A stretch of 64,000 nucleotides of DNA from QYQD01 sp040755415 (GCA_040755415.1 JBFMAZ010000013.1:12280-76279); one strand, 5' to 3'. Shown: positions 33,299-43,475, counted from the first letter of the stretch. Notes: generated by a model not told the origin, from the sequence alone. Numbers and translations: made by a program.

Positions 33299-34261
33299 TA
33301 TTAGCGAAATAGTATGGAAACGAACTGGCGCGAGGTCGATGTCAAAATATATTAATGCGATTCATGACGCAATTTACATTTATGCAAGAAATATCAACAA
33401 AATGCTGTGGAACGGATATGTTACTGACTTTTCTGATGAGTATAAAAAGCGTTATTACAGGAATAAGGATGAACGTGGTAGATATTTTCAAGATACCTCT
33501 TTGATAGCTCCGGGCGAAGGATATTTATATGAGTGGAAAGGTATTGCAAAGCGCTGGAGATACAAAAAAGAAAAGATGGAGGAATTAGAAAAAGAAGGGA
33601 GACTTATCTATACAAATAAAGGGGGTGCCAGATATAAAAGATATTTAGATGAAATGCCCGGAGTTGCTCCTCAAGATATATGGTTAGACATCCCGCCTGT
33701 AAACTCACAGGCTTTAGAAGATACTAATTTTGACACCCAAAAACCCGAAGCCCTCCTCGAACGCATCATCAAAGCATCTTCCAATGAGGGCGATCTTGTC
33801 GCTGACTTTTTTAGCGGCTCAGGCACAGCACTTGCTGTTGCGGAAAAACTTAACCGTCGCTGGATTGGCTGCGAGCTTGGGAAGGTGGGCATACAGGTCA
33901 CCCGCGCAAGGCTTGTAGAACAGCAGGCCAGGCCCTTCCTTATTGAGAACATAGGCAACTATCAAAGGGAGATGATCTATCTCACCGGCGGCAGGATTTA
34001 TGAGATGCAGCATCTCATCCTCAAGCTTTACGGCGCAACTCCCCGTGATAAATTAAGCGGACTTGGGATAAGAAAGGGTGAAGACGGCATAGAGGAGCTG
34101 GTTTATGTTGGTTACCCGGACCGGCCGGTTACCGCAAGCAAGGCGGAGGAACTGGCCATCCAGGCGCAAAAACTAGACGGCAGGGGCTATAAGAGACTCA
34201 TAATCCTGGGCTGGGATTATGAATACAACTATCATCAGGCGCTTGAATCAAGAAAGAAGGC

Positions 34262-34308
34262 AATCCCCCCTCACCCCCCTTTACCAAAGGGGGTAAGGGG
34301 GGATTTTG
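34262..34308 (+). repeat. In-frame palindromic coding insert in mod
   Basis: GC-rich palindrome (AATCCCCCCTCACCCCCC ... AGGGGGGATTTT) in the C-terminal half of mod, translated IPPHPPLPKGVRGDF, the same peptide frame as the insert at 29768 of the TPR gene. A more diverged tract of similar type lies at 32881-32916 (translated TNPSGRGQGEGLEF). Confidence 0.75.
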
Positions 34309-34891
34309 TTGAGGTTATAAGCCGGGACATCCCGCCGGATATATACGATTATTTAAAAAAGGCAAGGACAGAGGAAGACATCGAAGCCCTTTCAGACAAG
34401 GTTACCTTCTATGAAAGGCCATACCTGAAGATGGATGAACCAAGGATAAGCGATTTAAAAGACGGCAAGGTTGAGATTAGCCTGTCCATGAAACGCTACG
34501 TCCTAATGGACATTCCCATAAGCCAGACCTCCAAGAAAGGGCAGGAAGACTATGCCGCCCTGATGAAGATAGCAAAGGATAATTTTGCGGTGCTTATCGA
34601 CTACTGGGCGGTTGACTGGGACTATGACGGTTTTACCTTCAAGAGCCAGTGGCGGGCATTCCGGGGCAACGGCAAAAAGGCCAGGACCGTTACCACCGAG
34701 GCAAAGGAGATTTTGGAAAAGAAAAGACGCATGATTGCTGTGAGGGTGGTGGATATATTCGGGAATGATGCCGGGGCTACGGTTGATTTACAATCCTGAA
34801 ATAAGCAAGGGGATTATTGCATGATTTATGCGTAATCTGCAATAAGGGCCGATGTTATTGCAATATTCATCAATAAGCAAAAGAGGCTGGT

Positions 34892-36064
34892 GTGAACCCA
34901 AAGGATTTTAAAAGTTCACCGTCAGGTGAGTGTATAAAGACTTTAAGAGACTATTGGGCGTTCATTCCTCATCCATTACCCCCTTTAATCAATTATAACA
35001 AGGGCCTAATTCGCCTGCTCTCCGAGGCGGACCGGTTGCTGGGAGAATTATCGGGAACAGGTAGATTATTGCCTAATCCTTACCTCCTCATTGCGCCATA
35101 CAGCCGTCGTGAAGCGGTGTCAAGTTCAAGGATAGAAGGGACTCAGGCCTCTCTTAGTGATCTATTTTTCTTTGAAGCCGCAGAATTTGAGGAACCCAAA
35201 GTACCTGATGTCCGGGAAGTGCGTAATTATGTTCGAGCCATGGAATATGGGGTCGAGCGGCTAAAAGATCTGCCGGTTTCGGTAAGGCTAATTAAAGAGA
35301 TACATAAAATTCTAATGAAGAATGTAAGAGGTGAGCACGCCACCCCTGGAGAACTCCGATGTAGCCAAAACTGGATAGGCCCACCGGGATGTACTCTTAA
35401 CGAAGCTAAGTACGTTCCCCCGCCTGTTGAAGAAATGCACCAGGCATTAAGTAAGTGGGAAAAATATCTTCATTCAAGTGCTGATGAGCCTCCATTGATT
35501 CAGTGTGCCTTGTTACACTACCAGTTCGAAGCAATCCATCCTTTTCTTGACGGCAATGGCCGTATTGGGAGACTTTTAATAACCTTTTTTCTTCTTGAAA
35601 AAGGATGCCTGACCCAACCTTTGCTTTATCTATCGGCATTTTTTGATAAATTCAGAGAGGAATATTATTCCAAGCTTCTTGCCGTAAGCCAAAAAGGAGA
35701 TTGGCGGGGTTGGATTGAATTCTTTTTGCGCGGCGTAGCAAATCAAGCAAATGATGCTATAGCAGATGCAAAAAAAATCCTTGAACTACATGCTGAATAT
35801 CAAAAAGTCCTCAAGAGAACTAAAAAGGTTCCTGAATCTGCCCATCGGTTAATAGATGAGCTTTTTGTAAATCCTGTTATTTCGATCTCCCATTTGAGCA
35901 AAAAATGGAATATTTCGTTTAATTCTATAAAAACAGGCGTGTCAAGACTTATTGCAGTTGGCATTCTTCGTGAAGCCACAGAAAGAAAAAGACACAGACT
36001 TTTTATTGCCCCTAGATTAATGGAACTTTTGACGGCTACGGATAAAAGGGAAACAGTAAAATAG
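34892..36064 (+). CDS. Fic-family protein (putative AMP-transferase)
   Basis: 390-residue Fic protein. The catalytic loop IHPFLDGNGRIGR (about 214-226) matches HPFx(D/E)GNGRxxR with the catalytic His. The N-terminal SSRIEGTQ (about 76-83) fits the (S/T)xxxE(G/N) inhibitory helix of class II Fic proteins. The C-terminal 70 residues look like a winged helix (ISISHLSKKWNISFNSIKTGVSRL). Fic enzymes usually transfer AMP to a protein hydroxyl. GTG 34892 follows an AAAGAGG box. It sits between mod and res with one base to res, so it is part of the restriction operon. Confidence 0.88.
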   Translation: MNPKDFKSSPSGECIKTLRDYWAFIPHPLPPLINYNKGLIRLLSEADRLLGELSGTGRLLPNPYLLIAPYSRREAVSSSRIEGTQASLSDLFFFEAAEFEEPKVPDVREVRNYVRAMEYGVERLKDLPVSVRLIKEIHKILMKNVRGEHATPGELRCSQNWIGPPGCTLNEAKYVPPPVEEMHQALSKWEKYLHSSADEPPLIQCALLHYQFEAIHPFLDGNGRIGRLLITFFLLEKGCLTQPLLYLSAFFDKFREEYYSKLLAVSQKGDWRGWIEFFLRGVANQANDAIADAKKILELHAEYQKVLKRTKKVPESAHRLIDELFVNPVISISHLSKKWNISFNSIKTGVSRLIAVGILREATERKRHRLFIAPRLMELLTATDKRETVK

Positions 36065-36065
36065 G

Positions 36066-38891
36066 ATGGCCAAGAAAAAGAATCAAGAGGCATTTTCTCA
36101 GTTATATCTCGCTAATGCCCTAGAAGGCGAGGTTCAGGCATGGGTAGAACAGGGCTGGTCTGGGGTTACTCAGACCACCCTGGAGCTTTTCAATTACTGG
36201 TTCAAAAGGGATGAAGATGCCACGGAAAGGTTTCACCCCTGCCAGCAGAGGGCCATTGAGACCGTCGTATATTGCCATGAAATCCTTCAAGCCAAGACCC
36301 TGCCGGAAGTATTTGAGAGGGTAGCCCCGGAGGCTATTTATCAACACCTTCCATTGAAACAGGAAGTGGAGACCATCCCCTTCCCTAAGTATGCCTTGAA
36401 GATGGCAACCGGATCCGGGAAGACATGGGTGCTGGCTGCCCTCCTTGTCTGGCAATATTTCAATAAGCTTAAGGATGAGCGTCCTGGAAGTTATTCTTAC
36501 CGTTTTCTGGTTGTGACCCCTGGGCATGAGGTCTTAAACAGGCTTCTTGATTCCTTTAAAGGGAAAAGGGACTTAAAGACAGACAATAGATTGCCTGAGA
36601 CATCGGATTATAAACGCCCTCTGTTTATGCCCGAAGGGTCACTCTGGCGTGAAAGATTTCATCTGGATATCCTTGAGCCTGATGATGTTAAGCCTAACAC
36701 AACACCACCTGACGGTCCCTTTGTCTTTATAACCAACTGGCAGCAGTTCAGGCTTAAGTCCTCTGTATCCAGTTTATGGGATCAATTCACAGGCGCTGAT
36801 GTTGAGGAAATGCCGAGAGGTGAGGTAATAGCCGATTTTCTCTCTGAGTATCCTGACCTTGTGATAATGAATGATGAGGCCCACCATGTGCATGGGAAGA
36901 AGTCTGCAAAAGGTGAAGAACTTGTCTGGCGGCAGTTTATGAATGTGCTTTATGCGAGGTTGAAGGAAAACCACAAAAAAGAACCGGGCGTATTTTTACA
37001 GATTGATTACTCAGCCACCCCATTTTATGGAAGCGCAGAAAAAAGGGAATATTTCCCGCATATTATCTATAACTACGACCTGTTAAGCGCCATGCAGGAC
37101 ATGTTGGTAAAACAGCTTTTCCTTGAGCAACGACAGGCTATTGCCGGGGAATCTTTAGAAGAACTCGACTTTAGGGCTGAAAGATATGAGGCAGAAGGCG
37201 GCCATAAGAGGGGTGAAATAAAGGCCCTCTCAGCAGGACAGAAATTGTTGCTTGATATCGGCAGGAAAAAACTTGAACAACTTGCTGTTGAATTTAAAAA
37301 GAAGGGCATAACCAAAAAGCCCGTTATGATGGTCCTGTGTGAAGACACAACGGTTGCCGACCTTACAGCCGAGCATTTCGCGAGACTTACGGATGAAAAC
37401 GGTCAGTATTACGATGGCACCAGGGCCCTCGTTATCCATTCCGACCTCCCTGGTAAGGAAATTGAAACAGCGAGAAAGAATCTCGACAGAATAGATATAG
37501 ATGATGATCCGCTAAGGATTGTCATTTCTGTTCTGATGCTCAGAGAAGGTTTTGATAAAAACAATATATGCGTTACCGTAGTCCTCAGGGCAACAGAGGC
37601 TGACTTATTGCTTGAGCAAATAGTCGGCAGAGGCTTGCGGCTGATGTTTCCGTCTTATGAATATCCGGAATTACAGGACGCAAAAGCAAAGGCTTATCAC
37701 CAAATAAAAAGAAAGAAAAATCCCTCCAACTCCTTTGATTTTCTTTTTGTCGTAGAGCATCCGAGATTTATAGAGTTTTATAATAAGCTTAGAGAGCAGG
37801 GATATGTATTCGGAGTGGGCGATACGAGTAAAGAGACATCAACCGGCGATATTATCCCTGTCGATGCCGTAACAGAGAGGATTCCTCTTTTTGATATCGC
37901 CTGGCCCATACAGGTCTTTGACGAAGGAAAGATGCCCGAACTTTCGCAGATTGATATTAAAAGCCTTCCTAAGTACCGGGTTGACTTTAATCAACTAAAA
38001 AAATACCTCTCAAAGCTCATTATCCAGGAAACTCACGTGCAAACCGGCGCAAAGACAAGGGCCTGGAAATTGGACAATGAGTACTTTGACTACTCATTTT
38101 TCTTAAGACAGGCATCAAAGGCCGTGGCTACGAGGGGAAAGACATCGATTCTTTCAGCAAAACAGGCGCAGATTGCCGAGACCATTGATGAGTATGTGTC
38201 AGAATATTGTTTTGGCAAACCCATAGATTTCTCCTCTCCGGAAAACTATCCGGTTCTCAACTATCAGCCTGTCTTCGACCATGTTGTCGAAGCGGCGAGC
38301 AACTCTATTATCAAACTCATCGAAGGCCATAAATTTGAAGTTAAGAAGGGTACATGGGGAAGACTATGCGATGTCCCGCGCATTATGGTAAGAGAAAGTA
38401 AATCGGTTGATACCGAAAGAAGCATTTACCCTAAAAACGGCTATCAACCAAAAGGTGGGGGATTTGAAAGAGATTTTATGCGGGAGGCGCTCAACAACTC
38501 CGCCGATGTGCTTGCCTTTGCAAAGTTGGATAGACGGCATAAACTTAAAATTACCTATAGAGATGAGACAGGTATATTGAGAAATTACGAGGTTGACTTT
38601 ATAGTTAAGGCACCGGACAAAATATACCTTGTTGAAACAAAGGCGGACAAAGATATTGATAACCCTAATGTCGCCGTCAAGGTGCAGGCTGCTACCGCCT
38701 GGTGTGAGCAGGCGTCATTGGTGCCGCCACCGGAAGGTATGAACCAACCCCAACAATGGGAATATCTTATTCTTTCCGAAAGCCTGTATAAAAGTAATAG
38801 GGGACTTTCGTTTGAAGCGCTTGTGCCTTTCTGTAAAGGGCTTAGGGATAATATTATTGCCAGGGCAAAAAGCCAACTATTTTTGTTCTAA
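36066..38891 (+). CDS. res: Type III restriction enzyme, Res subunit
   Basis: 941-residue helicase-nuclease of type III restriction. Motif I MATGSGKTW (about 112-120), motif II MNDEAHH (about 268), helicase motif VI IVGRGLRLMF (about 520), and a C-terminal PD-(D/E)XK nuclease VDFIVKAPDKIYLVETKAD (about 842-860). The frame is intact. Because its partner mod is interrupted, the Res protein alone should not cut. ATG 36066 comes one base after the fic stop. Confidence 0.94.
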   Translation: MAKKKNQEAFSQLYLANALEGEVQAWVEQGWSGVTQTTLELFNYWFKRDEDATERFHPCQQRAIETVVYCHEILQAKTLPEVFERVAPEAIYQHLPLKQEVETIPFPKYALKMATGSGKTWVLAALLVWQYFNKLKDERPGSYSYRFLVVTPGHEVLNRLLDSFKGKRDLKTDNRLPETSDYKRPLFMPEGSLWRERFHLDILEPDDVKPNTTPPDGPFVFITNWQQFRLKSSVSSLWDQFTGADVEEMPRGEVIADFLSEYPDLVIMNDEAHHVHGKKSAKGEELVWRQFMNVLYARLKENHKKEPGVFLQIDYSATPFYGSAEKREYFPHIIYNYDLLSAMQDMLVKQLFLEQRQAIAGESLEELDFRAERYEAEGGHKRGEIKALSAGQKLLLDIGRKKLEQLAVEFKKKGITKKPVMMVLCEDTTVADLTAEHFARLTDENGQYYDGTRALVIHSDLPGKEIETARKNLDRIDIDDDPLRIVISVLMLREGFDKNNICVTVVLRATEADLLLEQIVGRGLRLMFPSYEYPELQDAKAKAYHQIKRKKNPSNSFDFLFVVEHPRFIEFYNKLREQGYVFGVGDTSKETSTGDIIPVDAVTERIPLFDIAWPIQVFDEGKMPELSQIDIKSLPKYRVDFNQLKKYLSKLIIQETHVQTGAKTRAWKLDNEYFDYSFFLRQASKAVATRGKTSILSAKQAQIAETIDEYVSEYCFGKPIDFSSPENYPVLNYQPVFDHVVEAASNSIIKLIEGHKFEVKKGTWGRLCDVPRIMVRESKSVDTERSIYPKNGYQPKGGGFERDFMREALNNSADVLAFAKLDRRHKLKITYRDETGILRNYEVDFIVKAPDKIYLVETKADKDIDNPNVAVKVQAATAWCEQASLVPPPEGMNQPQQWEYLILSESLYKSNRGLSFEALVPFCKGLRDNIIARAKSQLFLF

Positions 38892-38960
38892 GTAAACACA
38901 CAGAAGAAAGCGGCCCCTCCACCGTTAAATCAATCTCATAATCATGAGCCTAAGAAAGGC

Positions 38961-39758
38961 ATGCAAACAACAATGAACAATTTGATTCGTAAGATTCAGA
39001 TAAATGTCCCTTTTGTCCTCCTCAAGAATAAATACCTGCCCATCATATTAAAGAACCGTATCAATCCAGAGATCGGCATAGATTGCCGGGCCCTGGATGA
39101 ATTTTCCCTGGATCAGTTTACAGAGATAGCACACCTCCTGCGTCAGGAAGACCTTTCGGTTACCCTGCACGCCCCTTTTATGGATATGGTACCGGGTTCG
39201 CCCGATCTACTTATGCGAAAAGCGACTATAAAGCGGCTACGGCAGGCATTTGAATTACTGCCGGTATTTGAGCCGCTCAGTATAATCTGCCACACTGGCT
39301 TTAACAGCCAAAGCTATCAAAATCAAGTCGATTCCTGGCTGGAAAGGAGTGTTGAGTCCTGGTTACCTTTGACAGAGCTGGCCCAGAGTGCGGGAACAAA
39401 GGTGATGCTGGAAAACGTTTATGAGGAAAATCCAGACCTCCACGTAGCCCTACTCTCAAGGCTTAATTCACCCTGCGCTGGCTTTTGCTTTGATTTAGGG
39501 CACTGGCATGTGTTTGGCCGTACGGATATTGGCGAGTGGCTGGGAAAACTGAGGCCTTATCTGGGACAGCTTCACCTGCATGACAATTTAGGGGATACCG
39601 ATTCCCATCTAGCCCTCGGGCGTGGCAATATAGATTTCAGATCAGTTTTTTCCTGCCTGAAGAATTGCTCCCCTAAGCCGATAATTACCCTTGAACCCCA
39701 TCGTGAGGAAGATGTTTTTAAGAGTGTAGAGGCCCTTAGCACCCTGTGGCCTTGGTGA
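38961..39758 (+). CDS. Xylose-isomerase-like TIM-barrel protein
   Basis: 265-residue protein of the sugar-phosphate isomerase / AP-endonuclease-2 superfamily. Visible metal-ligand type blocks: VTLHAPFMDMVPGS (about 69-82), ICHTGFN, KVMLENVYEENP, GFCFDLGHWHVFGRTDIGEW, QLHLHDNLGDTDSHLALGRGNIDF and TLEPHREED near the C-terminus. Substrate cannot be told. It begins the run of housekeeping genes, after 70 bases with no recognised feature. Confidence 0.75.
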   Translation: MQTTMNNLIRKIQINVPFVLLKNKYLPIILKNRINPEIGIDCRALDEFSLDQFTEIAHLLRQEDLSVTLHAPFMDMVPGSPDLLMRKATIKRLRQAFELLPVFEPLSIICHTGFNSQSYQNQVDSWLERSVESWLPLTELAQSAGTKVMLENVYEENPDLHVALLSRLNSPCAGFCFDLGHWHVFGRTDIGEWLGKLRPYLGQLHLHDNLGDTDSHLALGRGNIDFRSVFSCLKNCSPKPIITLEPHREEDVFKSVEALSTLWPW

Positions 39759-39942
39759 GAAAGGAACCCCGATGTGGTCCCCCCCTGCTTCAGCAAATTT
39801 CGCTCAGGAACATCGGATTCCATAAAAAATGGGAGAAAACCGGAGCCATAAAGCCCTTGTAACACGAGATGCAATCTGGTAAGTTACGCAAGATTCGAAA
39901 CTTATTTCTATGGGGCGATAGCCCGGGCTTGTTCTGCATAAA

Positions 39943-41079
39943 ATGGCACTAAACAGGGTTGAAATTGACCTCTCGGCCGTAGGGCATAACTTCAGAGAGG
40001 CAAAACGGCTGGTCGAGCCGGGAACGGCAGTTTTCCCGGTGGTAAAATCAGATGCCTATGGACATGGTCTTATTCCGGTTGCACAGGTCCTTCAAGAGCA
40101 GGGCGCCGATGGATTATTCGTCTCCATAATGGCGGAGGCCGTAACTTTAAGGCAAGCCGGCATCTGGGCTCCTGTTATCCTGCACCTGCCGGAATCAAAG
40201 CGGGACGCATTTGAGATTGTTGAGTTCAATATTTCTCCCGTGGTCTATAACTTTGAGCTTATAGATGCCCTTTCCAGGGAATCCCAAAATAGAGACAGGG
40301 TGGTAGGCATTTACATAAAAGTTGATACGGGCATGGGGCGCCTGGGTGTAAGCATAACTGATTTGCCGGCCATCCTTTCTTACGTTCGTGGAGAGGCCCG
40401 CCACGGCGAATCTTCGAAAGGCATCAAAGTCTTAGGGCTTATGTCCCATCTATCCTGCGCAGATGGTGGTGACCGGGACTACACTTTGATGCAATTAGAT
40501 CGCTTTAATGAGGCCGTCGATATCGGCAGGCGTTTAGGGTTTGAGCTTCCTCAAAATCATATTGCCAATTCGGCCGGGCTGCTGGCTTACCCGGCGGCAT
40601 GGATGAACCTGGTACGGCCGGGTATCATGATCTATGGTGCATATCCCGGTAAGGACATGCAAGGCGTAGCGGCACTAAGGCCGGTCATGACCTTTAAAAG
40701 TAAGGTGATCCAGGTTAAAAAAGTACCGGCAGGCGCCTCGATTAGTTATGGCCGGAGGTATGTTACACCCGAGGCAAAAACCATCGCTGTGGTGCCGGTA
40801 GGCTATGATACCGGATACAGCCGCTCTCTTTCCAACCGGGGAGAGGTATTGGTACGTCAAAAACGGGCGCCCGTGCTGGGCACGGTGTGTATGTGCCTGA
40901 CCATGATTGATGTGAGCCACATTGAAGGCGCAGCCGTAGGTGATGAGGTGGTCATTTTCGGAAGACAGGGGGATCAGGTGATCTCCGTGGATGAGGTGGC
41001 GGACCGGGCCGGGACTATCAGTTATGACCTTCTCTGTGCGGTAGGCAGCCGTAATCCGCGACTTACAGTCAATCCTTGA
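39943..41079 (+). CDS. alr: Alanine racemase
   Basis: 378-residue PLP enzyme that makes D-alanine for peptidoglycan. N-terminal VVKSDAYGHG carries the PLP lysine (about K35); VDTGMGRLGV and LSCADGGDRDYTLMQL are in the barrel; GASISYGRRYVTP (about 266-278) holds the catalytic Tyr; VCMCLTMIDVSH and EVVIFGRQGD lie in the C-terminal domain. Length is normal. No good ribosome-binding site is visible at ATG 39943. The 39759-39942 interval has no clear feature. Confidence 0.97.
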   Translation: MALNRVEIDLSAVGHNFREAKRLVEPGTAVFPVVKSDAYGHGLIPVAQVLQEQGADGLFVSIMAEAVTLRQAGIWAPVILHLPESKRDAFEIVEFNISPVVYNFELIDALSRESQNRDRVVGIYIKVDTGMGRLGVSITDLPAILSYVRGEARHGESSKGIKVLGLMSHLSCADGGDRDYTLMQLDRFNEAVDIGRRLGFELPQNHIANSAGLLAYPAAWMNLVRPGIMIYGAYPGKDMQGVAALRPVMTFKSKVIQVKKVPAGASISYGRRYVTPEAKTIAVVPVGYDTGYSRSLSNRGEVLVRQKRAPVLGTVCMCLTMIDVSHIEGAAVGDEVVIFGRQGDQVISVDEVADRAGTISYDLLCAVGSRNPRLTVNP

Positions 41080-41127
41080 CAACACAGCCAAACGGCTTAT
41101 AAATTTAAAGACATTAATGGATTAGAG

Positions 41128-42792
41128 ATGCGAAAAAAACTACAACTATTAGTTTTAAATAGTATAAAGGCCTTTTTTGACCGGCAGGGAATAGAATATA
41201 AAGACGTTCCCGGCTTTCAACTTGAAAGGCCCAAAACAGAGGCCCATGGCGATTATTCGTCGAATGTAGCCTTAGTCATGGCCGGTTCTCTCAAAAAGAG
41301 CCCGCGTGATGTTGCTCAGGCGCTGTCTGAAGAGATAGAAAAAAGCGCCAATTTTTTGTCGAAAGTAGAGGTGGCAGGCCCGGGTTTCATTAATTTTTTT
41401 GTAAACGATAGCTGCTGGCGGGAGGCGTTAGCGGAGATTGACCGGGAGCGCAAGAATTATGGGCGATCTAAAATAGGCCAGGGACGAAAAGTACAGGTGG
41501 AATTTGTCAGCGCCAACCCTACCGGCCCTCTGCACATAGGACATGGGAGGGGGGCAGCCGTAGGAGACAGTCTGGCCAATCTCCTGGATGCAGCCGGATT
41601 CCAGGTGGAAAGGGAATATTACATAAATGATATCGGCACCCAGATGGAGACCTTAGGGGCCTCCACCTATCTGCGTTACCGGGAGCTTTTAGGGGAGAAG
41701 GTTGACTTTCCAGCCAATTACTATCAGGGCGATTATATAAAGGATATTGGCCGGGCCATTATTGAGCAGGAAGGCCGGCGTTTTCTAAACGAACCTGCGG
41801 AGTCGGCCATACCATATTTTACCCGGGAGGCGCAGCGGGTAATTCTGGAGGGCATCAAGAGAGATCTTACGGATTTCAATGTCCTTCACGATCACTGGCT
41901 TAGTGAAAAGAGCCTTTTTGACACGGGTACAGTAGATAGGGCGATAGAAATACTTAAAGAAAAAGGGATGCTCTATGAAGCAGAGGGGGCGTTATGGTTT
42001 AAAGCCACGGCCTTCGGTGATGAAAAAGACCGGGTAGTGGTACGCGGGAAGGGGGCTACTACTTACTTTGCCTCAGATATCGCCTATCATCTCAATAAAT
42101 TTGATAGGGGTTTTGACCTCATAATTGATATATGGGGAGCTGATCACCACGGTTATGTCCCGCGGCTTAAAGCCGCGGTTGAGGCCCTTGGCCTGCCCAA
42201 AGAAAAAGTACATATCATCCTGGTGCAGTTAGTAAATCTGATGCGCGGCGGCAGTCCGGTGGCTATGTCCACCCGTGCGGGTGAATTTGTTACGCTGCGC
42301 GAGGTTATAGATGAGGTGGGCAAGGATGCAGCCCGCTTCATATTCCTGACCCGGCGGTCGAACAGTCACCTGGATTTCGATCTCGACCTGGCCAAGAGCC
42401 AGAGCCAGGAAAACCCGGTTTATTATGTGCAATACGCCCATGCCCGCATATCCAGCGTTTTTGAGATGGCGGCAGAGAAGGATATCGAGCTATGGCCCTT
42501 AGCTAAAGTGGATCCATCCCTTTTGACTGCTCCGGAAGAGCTTCGCTTACTGAAAATGCTTTCTTTTTATCCTGAAGTAATCGAGGATAGCGCCACCACC
42601 CTTGAGCCGCACCGCATAGCCTTTTATCTGGGCGATCTGGCCGCTGCGTTGCATAATTTTTATAATAAGCACCGCATCATCGGTGACAACGAGCCGCTTA
42701 TGCAGGCCCGATTGGCCATGATCCAGGGGGTACGGCAGGTATTGAAAAATGGTCTTAAGACACTGGGTGTCTCGGCGCCGGATAAGATGTAA
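41128..42792 (+). CDS. argS: Arginyl-tRNA synthetase
   Basis: 554-residue class I synthetase. HIGH motif in NPTGPLHIGHGRGAAVGD (about 132-149); the KMSKS position is MSTRAGEFVTLREV, a common variant in ArgRS. N-terminal Add1 domain (FQLERPKTEAHGDYSSNVAL) and C-terminal DALR anticodon domain (YVQYAHARISSV, then RIAFYLGDLAAALHNFYNKHRI) are present. Between alr and a SPOR-domain gene. Confidence 0.98.
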   Translation: MRKKLQLLVLNSIKAFFDRQGIEYKDVPGFQLERPKTEAHGDYSSNVALVMAGSLKKSPRDVAQALSEEIEKSANFLSKVEVAGPGFINFFVNDSCWREALAEIDRERKNYGRSKIGQGRKVQVEFVSANPTGPLHIGHGRGAAVGDSLANLLDAAGFQVEREYYINDIGTQMETLGASTYLRYRELLGEKVDFPANYYQGDYIKDIGRAIIEQEGRRFLNEPAESAIPYFTREAQRVILEGIKRDLTDFNVLHDHWLSEKSLFDTGTVDRAIEILKEKGMLYEAEGALWFKATAFGDEKDRVVVRGKGATTYFASDIAYHLNKFDRGFDLIIDIWGADHHGYVPRLKAAVEALGLPKEKVHIILVQLVNLMRGGSPVAMSTRAGEFVTLREVIDEVGKDAARFIFLTRRSNSHLDFDLDLAKSQSQENPVYYVQYAHARISSVFEMAAEKDIELWPLAKVDPSLLTAPEELRLLKMLSFYPEVIEDSATTLEPHRIAFYLGDLAAALHNFYNKHRIIGDNEPLMQARLAMIQGVRQVLKNGLKTLGVSAPDKM

Positions 42793-42821
42793 TAAATGAC
42801 GGCGGTTAACAGGTAGGGAAT

Positions 42822-43472
42822 ATGGCTTCTAAAGGAAAGAAAGACCGGCGTATATACCAATTTGAGATCAGTCGTGGCGGATTAGTAGCCATGGGCATAG
42901 CCGCCTTTGGCGTTCTTCTCTGGATGTTTATCTTTGGCATATGGGTAGGCCGGGATTTATTTAGCAGTGTTAACAAAGAATTTGAAGCTATGACCTTGCC
43001 TCCGGCGACGACTCAAGGTGGACAGCAACTTGAGGAACATAAACCCCTGCCGCCGGTCACCACTCCACAAGGAGAGGCTCTCTTAGGGCAAGAGATGGGC
43101 CAGGGCGGTCAACCTGTGCCAGGTCCTGAGGAGCCTGGGAACCTTCAAACAGAAGAGGCAACAGGTACTGAAAGTACAACACCTTCTCCGAAGGTATTTT
43201 ATACCTTACAGGTGGCCTCTCTTCGCGACGTAGCTAAGGCCGAAGAATTAAAGGCCGTGTGGGAAAAGAAAGGGTACGAGGTCTTTATTGTCAAGGGTGA
43301 GATACCACGGGCCGGTGTATGGTACCGGGTACAGATTGGGCGGTTTGGTACCGTAAGCGACGCCAATAGCGCTGCCAACCGTATAGCAGAGAAGGAAAAC
43401 ACAAAGCTATTCATAACTACGATTTCCATTCCGGTTCCCCCTGGCGAGGCTACCAAAGCAGCAAAGGAATAG
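42822..43472 (+). CDS. SPOR-domain membrane protein
   Basis: 216 residues: short cytoplasmic N-terminus (KGKKDRRIYQFEIS), one transmembrane segment (LVAMGIAAFGVLLWMFIFGIW, about 21-41), a Pro/Gln/Glu-rich periplasmic linker (60-125), and a C-terminal SPOR domain (FYTLQVASLRDVAKAEELKA ... VWYRVQIGRFG) that binds denuded peptidoglycan. Bitopic cell-envelope or division protein. It follows argS by 29 bases. Confidence 0.9.
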   Translation: MASKGKKDRRIYQFEISRGGLVAMGIAAFGVLLWMFIFGIWVGRDLFSSVNKEFEAMTLPPATTQGGQQLEEHKPLPPVTTPQGEALLGQEMGQGGQPVPGPEEPGNLQTEEATGTESTTPSPKVFYTLQVASLRDVAKAEELKAVWEKKGYEVFIVKGEIPRAGVWYRVQIGRFGTVSDANSAANRIAEKENTKLFITTISIPVPPGEATKAAKE

Positions 43473-43475
43473 TCG

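Larger units (their letters stand above)
32545..34799 (+). pseudogene. mod: Type III DNA methyltransferase (mod), split by a mobile element
   Basis: Two adjacent open frames (32545-33156 and 33339-34799) that are one gene. Removing the 162-bp element at 33137-33298 plus one 8-bp duplication (TATTAGCG) joins ENFIS to EIVWKRTGARS in frame and gives 694 residues. The 5' part has IYIDPPFDSKADY (motif IV, DPPF), the 3' part has ADFFSGSGTALAVAEKLNRRWIG (motif I, FSGSGT), the order of a beta-class N6-adenine or N4-cytosine methylase. ATG 32545 has an AAGGAA box. Two GC-rich palindromes are also inside it. As written it cannot give a full protein, so methylation is probably lost. Followed by fic and res. 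Confidence 0.9.

Noticed and set aside
32545..34799. Two separate methyltransferase-fragment genes
   Set aside because: The two frames join exactly when the element and one duplication are removed, so they are one broken gene.
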